Program-made: the position numbers and the translations under genes | Notes under the pieces: generated by a model | Database searches by the model: none | Seen by the model: the letters and a program-made list of their open reading frames with translations, nothing else | What the model was told of the DNA's origin: nothing | Origin: T1Sed10-7 sp047921175 | Lineage (GTDB): Bacteria; Actinomycetota; Nitriliruptoria; Nitriliruptorales; Nitriliruptoraceae | Direction of reading: 5' to 3' | NCBI GenBank assembly: GCA_047921175.1 | Contig: JBLRWQ010000076.1 | Span: 1 to 13,422, forward strand | DNA: 13,422 bases | Shown: positions 6,425 to 12,759 of the stretch, piece after piece | How positions within the stretch are numbered: position 1 is the stretch's first letter | How the letters are laid out: every line of letters begins with the position of its first letter

Positions 6425-7492
6425 GTGGTCGAGCCCACCCGTGACCCCGCCCTGCGCGAGGTGCTCGCGCTGCTGGCGCCGGGGACGTTCCTGCGGGAGG
6501 GCATCGAACGCATCATCCGGGCCGGCCGGGGCACGCTGCTCGTGATCGGCTGGACGCCGAAGGTGGAGGCGCTGACCTCCGGTGGCTTCGTGATCGACAT
6601 CGCCGCCACCAGCCAGCGCATCGCGGAGCTCGCGAAGATGGACGGTGCGCTGATCCTCGACGGCGACGCGAACCGGGTCCTGCGCGCCAACGTGCACCTG
6701 GTCCCCGACCCGACCATCCCGACCTCGGAGACCGGCACGCGCCACCGCTCCGCGGAGCGCACCGCGAAGGAGTCCGGCCAGCCGGTCATCGCGGTCTCGG
6801 AGTCGATGGGGATGGTGAACCTGTACTTCGGGCAGACCAAGCACGTGCTGGAGGAGGTCTCCGCACTGCTGGTCCGGGCCAACCAGGCCCTGTCCACCCT
6901 GGAGCGCTACCGCTCCCGCCTGGACGAGGTCACGGCCCTGCTGTCCGCCCGCGAGGTGGAGGACACCGTCACGGTGCGCGACGCGGTGCTCGCGGTGCAG
7001 CGCTCGGAGATGCTGCGCCGCATCGCCGGCGAGGTCGAGGCCCACGTGATCGAGCTCGGCACCGAGGGCCGGCTGATCCAGCTCCAGCTCGATGAGCTGA
7101 TCGGCCCGGTGGGCAACGAGCGCGAGCTGCTGGTCCGCGACTACCTGCGTGACCGCCGCCGCAAGCTCCCTCGGGTGCTCGGCGAGCTGGCCGAGCTCAG
7201 CACCGATGAGTTGCTCGACACCGAGCGGGTGGCGGGCATCCTGGCCTTCGACGCCGACGAACTCGACACGCCCGTCACCCCCCGCGGCTACCGGCTGCTC
7301 AGCCACATCCCCCGTCTGCCGGCCACCATCGTCGACCGGCTGGTCGACCGCTTCACGCTCCTGCCCAAGGTCATGGAGGCCACGATCAGCGACCTGGACG
7401 ACGTCGAGGGGATCGGGGAGCACCGGGCGCGCATGATCCAGGACGGGCTGCGCCGGCTGTCCGAGCCGGTCGGGCCCGACCGGTACGCCTGA
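6425..7492 (+). CDS. disA: Diadenylate cyclase DisA (c-di-AMP synthase, DNA integrity scanner)
   Basis: A 355-residue protein that condenses two ATP to cyclic di-AMP and, in Bacillus, scans DNA for lesions. The N-terminal DAC domain (about 8-145) carries the active-site motifs MDGA (72-75) and GTRHRSA (104-110). A helical spine (about 150-290) and a C-terminal helix-hairpin-helix DNA-binding domain (about 298-346, LDDVEGIGEHRARMIQDGL) follow. Length and domain order match full DisA, not the membrane cyclase CdaA. The GTG at 6425 is preceded by GAAGGA (6412-6417) with a 7-base gap and aligns with the family start; an in-frame ATG at 6374 would add 17 residues lacking family similarity. It follows mutY and the helicase. 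radA, the usual partner upstream of disA and an inhibitor of it in Bacillus and mycobacteria, is not in the window. Confidence 0.97.
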   Translation: MVEPTRDPALREVLALLAPGTFLREGIERIIRAGRGTLLVIGWTPKVEALTSGGFVIDIAATSQRIAELAKMDGALILDGDANRVLRANVHLVPDPTIPTSETGTRHRSAERTAKESGQPVIAVSESMGMVNLYFGQTKHVLEEVSALLVRANQALSTLERYRSRLDEVTALLSAREVEDTVTVRDAVLAVQRSEMLRRIAGEVEAHVIELGTEGRLIQLQLDELIGPVGNERELLVRDYLRDRRRKLPRVLGELAELSTDELLDTERVAGILAFDADELDTPVTPRGYRLLSHIPRLPATIVDRLVDRFTLLPKVMEATISDLDDVEGIGEHRARMIQDGLRRLSEPVGPDRYA

Positions 7493-7899
7493 GCGTCCCG
7501 GGTACCCCGACAACGCCACGGGCATCCGAACGCGCGTTTCCGTGCGCGTAGCGCCCCATCTGGGCCCGTATGGCCCCTCGCTGCGACGCGCCGGAGGTGC
7601 TATCCTGGCCCCGGCCGTTCGGCGGTGACCGCCCGTTCCCGGGAGCCTCCGCCGCGGCGCTCTCCGGCGCGGTCGGTGCGATGACGTACGGCCTCGGGCG
7701 CCCCGGAAGCACGACCCGCACGATCGAGTGAAAGGTGCCGCGGAGACGGCCGACAGCGACGTGAGGGTCTGGTCCGCGAACCCCACCATCCCGGTTCGCA
7801 CACCAGAGGTTCGGCCCCGCTCGCCGTCCGGTTCGGTCCGCTGCAGGACATCCCCGCGGAGACCGGTCGGGATCCGCCCCACGTGAGGAGCGAGCCTTC
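7493..7899 (+). other. 407-base spacer between disA and carD with a long carD leader
   Basis: No gene is supported here. The region holds a small hairpin (arms 7530-7535 and 7544-7549) that may mark the end of disA, and a 5-bp stem at 7562-7576. The extended -10 promoter is at 7598-7606. An odd palindrome GGCGGTGACCGCC lies at 7621-7633. A 7-bp perfect stem (GCGAACC 7776-7782 with GGTTCGC 7793-7799, 10-base loop) lies deeper in the leader. From the promoter the carD 5' leader would be about 285 nt, long for a protein of this size. The rest shows nothing I recognise. Confidence 0.6.
7598..7606 (+). promoter_or_regulatory. Candidate extended -10 promoter (TGC-TATCCT) for carD
   Basis: TATCCT fits TANNNT closely and is preceded by TGC, giving an extended -10. 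A partial -35 (CTGCGA at 7581) is poorly spaced. It is the best promoter-like sequence in the window. Transcription would start near 7613, leaving a leader of about 285 nt before carD. Confidence 0.5.
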
Positions 7900-8391
7900 A
7901 TGGCGTACAGCGTCGGCGACACCGTCATCTACCCCCACCACGGCGCGGCGGTCGTGGAACGCAAGGAGGAGCGCGAGCTCAAGGGCGAGGCGAGGGAGTA
8001 CCTGGTACTGCGCCTGACCTACGGGGATCTGACGCTGATGGTGCCGGCGGACTCGTGCGAGGAGGTCGGGATCCGCAACGTGGTGAGCAAGAAGGAGGTC
8101 GAGCAGGTCCTCGACGTCCTGCGTGAGCCCGAGGGCAAGGCCGCCGGCAACTGGTCGCGCCGGTTCAAGGCCAACTACGAGAAGCTGCGCTCCGGGGACA
8201 TCTACCAGGTCGCCGAGGTGGTCCGGAACCTCGCCACGCGCGAGAAGGACAAGGGCCTGTCCGCCGGCGAGAAGCGCATGCTGACCAAGGCCAAGCAGAT
8301 CCTGCTGTCCGAGCTCGCGGTCGCGATCAACAAGGACGAGGAGCAGGCCGAGGCACTGGTCGAGGAGACCCTGCTCGCCGCGCAGGGCTGA
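7900..8391 (+). CDS. carD: RNA polymerase-binding transcription factor CarD
   Basis: A 163-residue transcription factor that binds the RNA polymerase beta subunit and stabilises open promoter complexes, mainly at rRNA and housekeeping promoters in mycobacteria. The N-terminal Tudor-like RNAP-interaction domain (1-60) begins AYSVGDTVIYPHHGAAVVE. The helical DNA-binding domain (about 65-160) contains GNWSRRFKANYEKLRSGD with Trp85, the residue type that wedges at the -10 upstream edge in Mycobacterium CarD. Length matches the mycobacterial protein (about 162). The ATG at 7900 has TGAGGAG at 7884-7890 with a 9-base gap. Genes to the right (yacL, ispD, ispF, cysS, rlmB) keep the mycobacterial carD-ispD-ispF order, with yacL inserted. 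The 345-base spacer after it carries a large inverted-repeat cluster. Confidence 0.97.
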   Translation: MAYSVGDTVIYPHHGAAVVERKEERELKGEAREYLVLRLTYGDLTLMVPADSCEEVGIRNVVSKKEVEQVLDVLREPEGKAAGNWSRRFKANYEKLRSGDIYQVAEVVRNLATREKDKGLSAGEKRMLTKAKQILLSELAVAINKDEEQAEALVEETLLAAQG

Positions 8392-8440
8392 GCAGCCTGC
8401 ACGACGACGCGGCGCCCTGCGAACGGGCGTCGGACCTGCA

Positions 8441-8533
8441 CAGAACCGTGGTAGAGCACGGTTCCGTGCACCCTCCTGCGACCTCGACCCGCGCCCCGCG
8501 CACGGAACCTTGGATGGACACGGTTCCGTGCGC
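8441..8533 (+). promoter_or_regulatory. Four-segment inverted-repeat cluster (CACGGTTCCGTG) in the carD-yacL spacer
   Basis: Four related segments lie in the 345-base spacer (8392-8736). A is GAACCGTG (8443-8450), B is CACGGTTCCGTGC (8457-8469), C is GCGCACGGAACC (8498-8509), and D repeats the 13 bases of B exactly (8519-8531) and runs on to 8533. A pairs with B over 8 bp and C with D over 12 bp with a 12-base loop. B pairs with C over 10 bp, excluding both other pairings. B and D are also self-complementary with a TT centre. This could end the carD transcript, act as an attenuator-like switch, or hold two operators. No T-tract follows. A further 10-bp palindrome ACCGGCCGGT lies at 8542-8551. 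The other parts of the spacer show only the candidate -10 at 8595. Confidence 0.75.
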
Positions 8534-8594
8534 CGACCGACACCGGCCGGTCGAGTGACCCCGACCGACGGCATCGTCCTGGACGGGGGTCCCC

Positions 8595-8600
8595 TAGCAT
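8595..8600 (+). promoter_or_regulatory. Candidate -10 element (TAGCAT) for yacL-ispD-ispF
   Basis: TAGCAT fits TANNNT and lies 142 bases before the yacL ATG, just past the inverted-repeat cluster. No clear -35 is seen. A leader of about 130 nt would result. Confidence 0.35.
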
Positions 8601-8736
8601 CCGTGTGGGTGGAGCAACGGGACGGACGGACCGAGACCGATCAGCCGGCTCGCTGGTCCCGGCACCGACGGCGGCACCCCGTCCGCCGACGTGGTGCTGC
8701 CGCGACGGCGGTGCGGAGGGGACAGCGGAGGCAGCG

Positions 8737-9828
8737 ATGGTGGAGCGCAACCCACCACGGGAGCACGTGGTCGTCGAGGTCGTGCGCCTCGGCGTCGTGC
8801 TCGCGGCCACCGCGGCCGGGTACGCCTTCGGTGAGCCGCTGCACGGCCTGCTCACCTTCGAGGACGCGTCCACCACCCGGCTCGTCAGCTCCCTGCTCGG
8901 GGCGCTGGTCGGCTACCTGTTCGGCGGCATCCTCGGCCGGCAGCTGGTCGTGACCACCCAGGCCACCACCGTGCGGCTGACCCAGGTCCCCGCCGTCCAG
9001 CTGATCGCCGGCTCGCTCGGTGGTGCCCTGGGTGCGCTGCTCGGGCTGTCGATCGCCGCGCCGGTCCTGCTGCTGCCGGCCCAGCGCTTCACGGTGCCGG
9101 TCCTGCTGCTGGTGGTCGTGGCGCTGGTCTACGCCGGGGTGCTGCTCGGCGCCGGGCGGGCGGCCGAGCTGAGCCGCTTCGTCGGGGTCCGTGGTCGCAT
9201 CGACGTGCGCAACCCGGCCCGCGGTGCCGGGACCAAGGTCGTGGACAGCTCGGCGTTGATCGACGGCCGCATCGCCGAGGTCGCCCGCACCGGCTACCTC
9301 GAGGGCACGCTCGTCGTGCCCCGGTTCGTGGTCGCCGAGGTGGAGCGCATCGCGGCTGACGAGCGCAGCTACCGCGCCAAGCTCGGCCAGCGCGGCCTGT
9401 CGACCCTGCAGGTCCTGCAGGACGAGGGGCTCGTGGTGGTGGAGCTCAGCGACGACGAGGTGGCCGGGGTCGCGGCGGTCGACGACAAGCTCGCAGCGCT
9501 GTGCCGGGAGCGCAGCGCGGCGCTGATCACCGCCGACCAGGGGCTCGCCCGCACCGCCGAGGCCAGCGGGATCCGGGTACTCAACCCCCACGCGCTTGCC
9601 GACGCGGTCCGCGCGCCGGTGCTCCCCGGCGACCAGGTCCCCGTCCGGCTGGTGCGTCCCGGCAAGGAGCCGCGGCAGGCGGTCGGCTACCTCGAGGACG
9701 GGACCATGGTCATCGTCGAGGACGCCGAGGCGCAGCTGGGCGCCGAGGTCGCCGTCGACGTCACCTCGATCGTCCAGAGCCGCACGGGCCGGCTGCTGTT
9801 CGCCGCGCTGGCGGAGCCGCCGGCGTGA
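8737..9828 (+). CDS. yacL: YacL-like membrane protein with PIN and TRAM domains
   Basis: A 363-residue integral membrane protein. Four hydrophobic segments (about 11-31, 49-72, 87-113, 118-140) precede a cytoplasmic PIN nuclease-fold domain (about 167-290) with acidic residues Asp170 (VVDSSALIDGR), Glu201, Asp250 (AAVDDKLAAL) and Asp267 (ITADQGLA). A C-terminal TRAM domain (about 293-355, AVGYLEDGTMVIVEDA) is a likely RNA-binding module. Length and order match Bacillus YacL (about 366). The acidic set suggests RNase activity, but the substrate is not established. The ATG at 8737 has GGAGG at 8727-8731 with a 5-base gap; the in-frame GTG at 8605 would add 44 residues without family similarity. 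Its stop overlaps the ispD GTG (GTGA). It is not a VapC-type toxin: it has membrane segments, a TRAM domain and no antitoxin partner. Confidence 0.92.
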   Translation: MVERNPPREHVVVEVVRLGVVLAATAAGYAFGEPLHGLLTFEDASTTRLVSSLLGALVGYLFGGILGRQLVVTTQATTVRLTQVPAVQLIAGSLGGALGALLGLSIAAPVLLLPAQRFTVPVLLLVVVALVYAGVLLGAGRAAELSRFVGVRGRIDVRNPARGAGTKVVDSSALIDGRIAEVARTGYLEGTLVVPRFVVAEVERIAADERSYRAKLGQRGLSTLQVLQDEGLVVVELSDDEVAGVAAVDDKLAALCRERSAALITADQGLARTAEASGIRVLNPHALADAVRAPVLPGDQVPVRLVRPGKEPRQAVGYLEDGTMVIVEDAEAQLGAEVAVDVTSIVQSRTGRLLFAALAEPPA

Positions 9829-10601
9829 GCCGCATCGGGGTCGTCGTGGTGGCCGCGGGCAGCGGTGAGCGGCTCGGGTCCACGCAGCCCAAGGCCCTCG
9901 TGGCGCTGGCCGGCCAGCCGCTGGTCCGGCACGCGGTCCGGGGGCTGGCCGCCGCCGGGCTGCCGGCACCCGTGGTCGTCCACCCGGGCGACGGTCGCGC
10001 CGCGTTCGCCGCCGCACTCACGGGCACCGAGGTGGCGGCCTACGTCCCCGGCGGAGCGACCCGCACCGCCAGCGTCGCGGCCGGCGTGGCCGCCCTGCCC
10101 GCCGACGTCGAGGTGGTGGTGGTCCACGACGCGGCCCGCCCGCTCACCCCACCGGCGGTCATCGCCGCCGCCGTGGCCGTCGTGGCGGCACCGCCCGGGG
10201 TCACCCCGGTGCTGGCCGCCGCACCCGGTGTGGCGGTGGCCGACACCCTCAAGCGCACGGCCGGCGACGAGGTGGTCGCCACCGTGGACCGCACCGATCT
10301 GGTCGGCATCCAGACCCCGCAGGTCTTCCCGCGGCCCGTGCTCGAGGCGGCCCTGGCGCTCGGGGACGCCGCCACCGACGAGCTGGCGCTGGTCGAGCGT
10401 CTGCGCGACGCGGGCCAACTCGACGGCCGGGTCGTCGTGGTACCCGGGTCGGTCTGGGCGCGCAAGGTCACCTACCCCGGTGACCTCGTGCTGCTCGCGG
10501 TCCTGGCTGCCCACGCGCCCGACGCGTCGCTGGATGCGCCGGACGCCCGACGGCAGGTGGGCATCGGCGCCCCGGACGCGGCCGCGGGAGGTGGAGCGTG
10601 A
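9825..10601 (+). CDS. ispD: 2-C-methyl-D-erythritol 4-phosphate cytidylyltransferase IspD
   Basis: A 258-residue enzyme of the MEP isoprenoid pathway that joins MEP and CTP to form CDP-ME. The nucleotide-binding loop AAGSGERLGSTQPKA (10-24) includes Lys23. Further blocks are PGGATRTASVAAG (75-87), VVVHDAARPL (98-107), VDRTDLVGIQTPQVF (154-168) with Arg156, and ARKVTYPGDL (212-221) with Lys214; the last two correspond to E. coli Arg157 and Lys213. After about 232 a loose Ala/Gly/Pro-rich tail of some 25 residues ends in AAAGGGA. The GTG overlaps the yacL stop, and its own TGA overlaps the ispF GTG, so yacL, ispD and ispF are probably cotranslated. The next pathway enzyme, IspE, is not in the window. 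Confidence 0.96.
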   Translation: MSRIGVVVVAAGSGERLGSTQPKALVALAGQPLVRHAVRGLAAAGLPAPVVVHPGDGRAAFAAALTGTEVAAYVPGGATRTASVAAGVAALPADVEVVVVHDAARPLTPPAVIAAAVAVVAAPPGVTPVLAAAPGVAVADTLKRTAGDEVVATVDRTDLVGIQTPQVFPRPVLEAALALGDAATDELALVERLRDAGQLDGRVVVVPGSVWARKVTYPGDLVLLAVLAAHAPDASLDAPDARRQVGIGAPDAAAGGGA

Positions 10602-11179
10602 GCGGCATGGATCCGGAGCGCGGCGCCGGCTCGGTGCGCGGCGCGGGTCCGGTGCCCGGTGCGTACCCGGGGATCCGCATCGGGCAGGGCGTCGACGTGC
10701 ACGCCTTCGCCGACGACGCCGACCGGCCGCTCGTGCTGTGCGGTATCGAGGTGCCGGGCGGCCCTGGGCTGGCCGGTCACAGCGACGGCGACGCCGGCCT
10801 GCACGCGATCGCCGACGCGCTGCTCGGTGCCGCGGCGCTCGGGGACCTCGGCAGCCGCTTCGGGGTGGACCGGCCCGAGACCGCCGGTGCCGACTCCGCG
10901 GCGCTGCTGGCCGAGGTGGTCGCCGACGTCGCCGCCGCCGGCTGGGCGGTGGGCAACCTCGACGTCACCCTCGTCGCCCAGCGGCCCCGCCTGGCCCCCC
11001 ACCGCGAGGCGATGCGCGCCCGGGTGGCCGAGGTCTGCCACCTCGATGTCGGGGCCGTGTCCGTGACGTTCACGACCACGGACCACCTCGGTGCCGTCGG
11101 GCGCGGCGAGGGCATCGTCGGCCTGGCGGTCTGCCTGCTCGTGCGGTCACAGGGGTGGGCCACGGGTCTGCAGGGGTAG
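10598..11179 (+). CDS. ispF: 2-C-methyl-D-erythritol 2,4-cyclodiphosphate synthase IspF
   Basis: A 193-residue MEP-pathway enzyme, normally a homotrimer, that cyclises CDP-ME 2-phosphate to ME-cPP with release of CMP. The zinc ligands are Asp33 and His35 in IGQGVDVHAF and His61 in AGHSDGDAGLHAIADALLGA. The substrate loop TTTDHLGAVGRGEGI (159-173) is intact. The first 24 residues are an added Gly/Pro/Arg-rich stretch; E. coli IspF is about 159 residues. The GTG at 10598 overlaps the ispD stop and has GGAGG at 10587-10591 with a 6-base gap; an in-frame ATG at 10607 would remove three residues. The TAG stop forms the first three bases of a candidate -10 hexamer for cysS. IspD and IspF are separate here, unlike the fused IspDF of some bacteria. 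Confidence 0.96.
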   Translation: MSGMDPERGAGSVRGAGPVPGAYPGIRIGQGVDVHAFADDADRPLVLCGIEVPGGPGLAGHSDGDAGLHAIADALLGAAALGDLGSRFGVDRPETAGADSAALLAEVVADVAAAGWAVGNLDVTLVAQRPRLAPHREAMRARVAEVCHLDVGAVSVTFTTTDHLGAVGRGEGIVGLAVCLLVRSQGWATGLQG

Positions 11180-11182
11180 GCT
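11177..11182 (+). promoter_or_regulatory. Candidate -10 element (TAGGCT) for cysS, containing the ispF stop
   Basis: TAGGCT fits TANNNT, includes the ispF stop, and lies 89 bases before the cysS ATG. An odd palindrome CCGGTGACCGG follows at 11189-11199. No T-box pattern or cysteine-rich leader peptide was found in the 86-base spacer. Confidence 0.35.
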
Positions 11183-11265
11183 GCCGGGCCGGTGACCGGG
11201 GCCGCCGCCTGCGTCACCCCCGCGGTCCGCGCGCCCTCACCCTCCGACGACCGGTGGTCCCTGCC

Positions 11266-12759
11266 ATGGCCCTGTCCCTGTACGACACGCTCACCCGAGA
11301 GGAGCGGCCCTTCGAGCCGCGCGAGGCGGGCAAGGCGTCGATGTACGTCTGCGGCCCGACCGTCCAGGGCGAGGCGCACATCGGCCACGGGCGGGCCGCG
11401 GTCGTGTTCGACGTGCTGCGCCGCTACCTCATCTGGACCGGCTACGAGGTCACGGCGGTCCAGAACGTGACCGACATCGATGACAAGATCATCCTCAGGG
11501 CCCGGCGCGAGCGGCTCGACCCGGCGGTCATCTCGACCCGCTACACGCGCGCCTGGAACCGCACCATGGACGCCCTCGGGGTGCTGCCGCCCGACGTGCA
11601 GCCGCTGGCCACCGGGCACCTGATCGAGATGCAGGACCTGATCACGCGGCTGGTCGACGAGGGCAAGGCCTACGCCAGCGGCGGGGACGTGTTCTTCCGC
11701 GTGCGCTCCTTCGACGGCTACGGGAAGCTGTCGCGGCGGCGCATCGACGACATGCAACAGGGCGAGGACGTGGTCGACGCCGACCACAAGGAGGACCCGC
11801 TCGACTTCGCGATGTGGAAGGCCGCGAAGCCTGGCGAGCCGGCCTGGGCCTCACCGTGGGGGCCGGGCCGGCCGGGCTGGCACATCGAGTGCTCGGCGAT
11901 GGCGGCCAAGCACCTCGGGCACGGCTTCGACATCCACGGCGGCGGGCTGGACCTGGTCTTCCCCCACCACGAGAACGAGATCGCCCAGCACGAGGCCGCC
12001 CACGGCGGCGTCTTCGCCCGCTACTGGGTCCACAACGGCATGGTCCAGATGGGCACGGAGAAGATGTCCAAGTCGGTCGGCAACGTCGTCGGCCTGGCCG
12101 AGGCGCTGGCCGACTGGGGCGTCGGGCCGCTGCGCCTGTGGTACCTGTCGGCGCAGCACCGCACGCCGCTGACCTTCGAGGCCGCCCGGCTGCGCGATGC
12201 GACCACCGTGCACCAGCGCTTCGTGACCTTCCTGCGCTCGGCCCGGCGGGCGGTCGATGGCAGCGGTGGGAACGTCGTCCCCGACACCGAGGTGGCGGCG
12301 GCGCGCGTGGCCGCGTTCCGCGCCGCCATGGACGCCGACCTCAACGCGCCGGCGGCGGTGGCGGCGCTGCACGAGCTGGTCACCGCCGGCAACGAGCGGC
12401 TGCCCGCGGCCGACAAGGGTGACGCGGCCGCCCTGGCGGCGGTCGCCGCCCTGGCCGACGCGCTGGTCGAGCTGGCCGATCAGGTGCTCGGCCTGCACCT
12501 CGTCGACGCCCTGGTGGACGCGGCGGGGGTCGAGCGGCAGCTCGAGGTGCTGGTCACCTCGATGCTGGAGCAGCGGGCGGCGGCCCGGGCCGCGCGGGAC
12601 TTCGCCACCGCCGACGCGGTCCGTGACCAGCTGGCCGCGGCGGGCGTCGTGGTCGAGGACCGCCCCGAGGGGTCGCGGTGGTACGTGGTCCCATCGTCGA
12701 CACCGGGCGCGGCCGGCGGGGACGCCGCCGGCGGGGACGCCGCCGGCGGGGACGCGTGA
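11266..12759 (+). CDS. cysS: Cysteinyl-tRNA synthetase
   Basis: A 497-residue class I aminoacyl-tRNA synthetase that charges tRNA-Cys. The HIGH motif is AHIGHGRA (37-44) and the KMSKS motif spans 266-270. The zinc ligands known from E. coli CysRS are Cys29 (YVCGPTV), Cys209 (WHIECSAM), His234 and Glu238 (PHHENE). A DALR-type helical anticodon-binding domain (about 340-465) ends near RPEGSRWYVV. The last 18 or so residues (GGDAAGGDAAGGDA) are a disordered tail encoded by a 15-bp tandem repeat and are not part of the family core. The ATG at 11266 has only a weak GGTGG upstream, but it aligns with the CysRS N-terminus. CysS is told from the related MshC ligase of mycothiol synthesis by the full C-terminal domain and length. 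The stop overlaps the rlmB GTG. Confidence 0.96.
   Translation: MALSLYDTLTREERPFEPREAGKASMYVCGPTVQGEAHIGHGRAAVVFDVLRRYLIWTGYEVTAVQNVTDIDDKIILRARRERLDPAVISTRYTRAWNRTMDALGVLPPDVQPLATGHLIEMQDLITRLVDEGKAYASGGDVFFRVRSFDGYGKLSRRRIDDMQQGEDVVDADHKEDPLDFAMWKAAKPGEPAWASPWGPGRPGWHIECSAMAAKHLGHGFDIHGGGLDLVFPHHENEIAQHEAAHGGVFARYWVHNGMVQMGTEKMSKSVGNVVGLAEALADWGVGPLRLWYLSAQHRTPLTFEAARLRDATTVHQRFVTFLRSARRAVDGSGGNVVPDTEVAAARVAAFRAAMDADLNAPAAVAALHELVTAGNERLPAADKGDAAALAAVAALADALVELADQVLGLHLVDALVDAAGVERQLEVLVTSMLEQRAAARAARDFATADAVRDQLAAAGVVVEDRPEGSRWYVVPSSTPGAAGGDAAGGDAAGGDA
12715..12755 (+). repeat. 15-bp tandem repeat encoding the Gly-rich tail of CysS
   Basis: GGCGGGGACGCCGCC occurs at 12715-12729 and 12730-12744, with an 11-base partial copy at 12745-12755 running into the stop. 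Each copy encodes five residues (Gly-Gly-Asp-Ala-Ala), so copy-number change keeps the frame. Confidence 0.93.

Noticed and set aside
4477..6897. Minus-strand open frame of 806 codons
   Set aside because: It is antisense to the helicase and disA. Composition is His/Gly/Arg/Pro-rich and no domain is visible.
7776..7810. tRNA T-arm-like GGTTCG sequence in the carD leader
   Set aside because: No acceptor, D or anticodon arms can be built around it.
8737..9828. VapC-like toxin of a toxin-antitoxin pair
   Set aside because: The PIN domain is fused to four membrane segments and a TRAM domain as in YacL, and no antitoxin gene adjoins it.
9865..11265. Upstream extension of the cysS frame through ispD and ispF
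   Set aside because: It overlaps two real genes in another frame and has Arg/Pro/Ser-rich nonsense composition. CysRS homology begins at 11266.
11192..11470. Possible leader peptide ahead of cysS
   Set aside because: It contains only one early Cys and runs 200 bases into cysS out of frame. No cysteine cluster or attenuator follows it.
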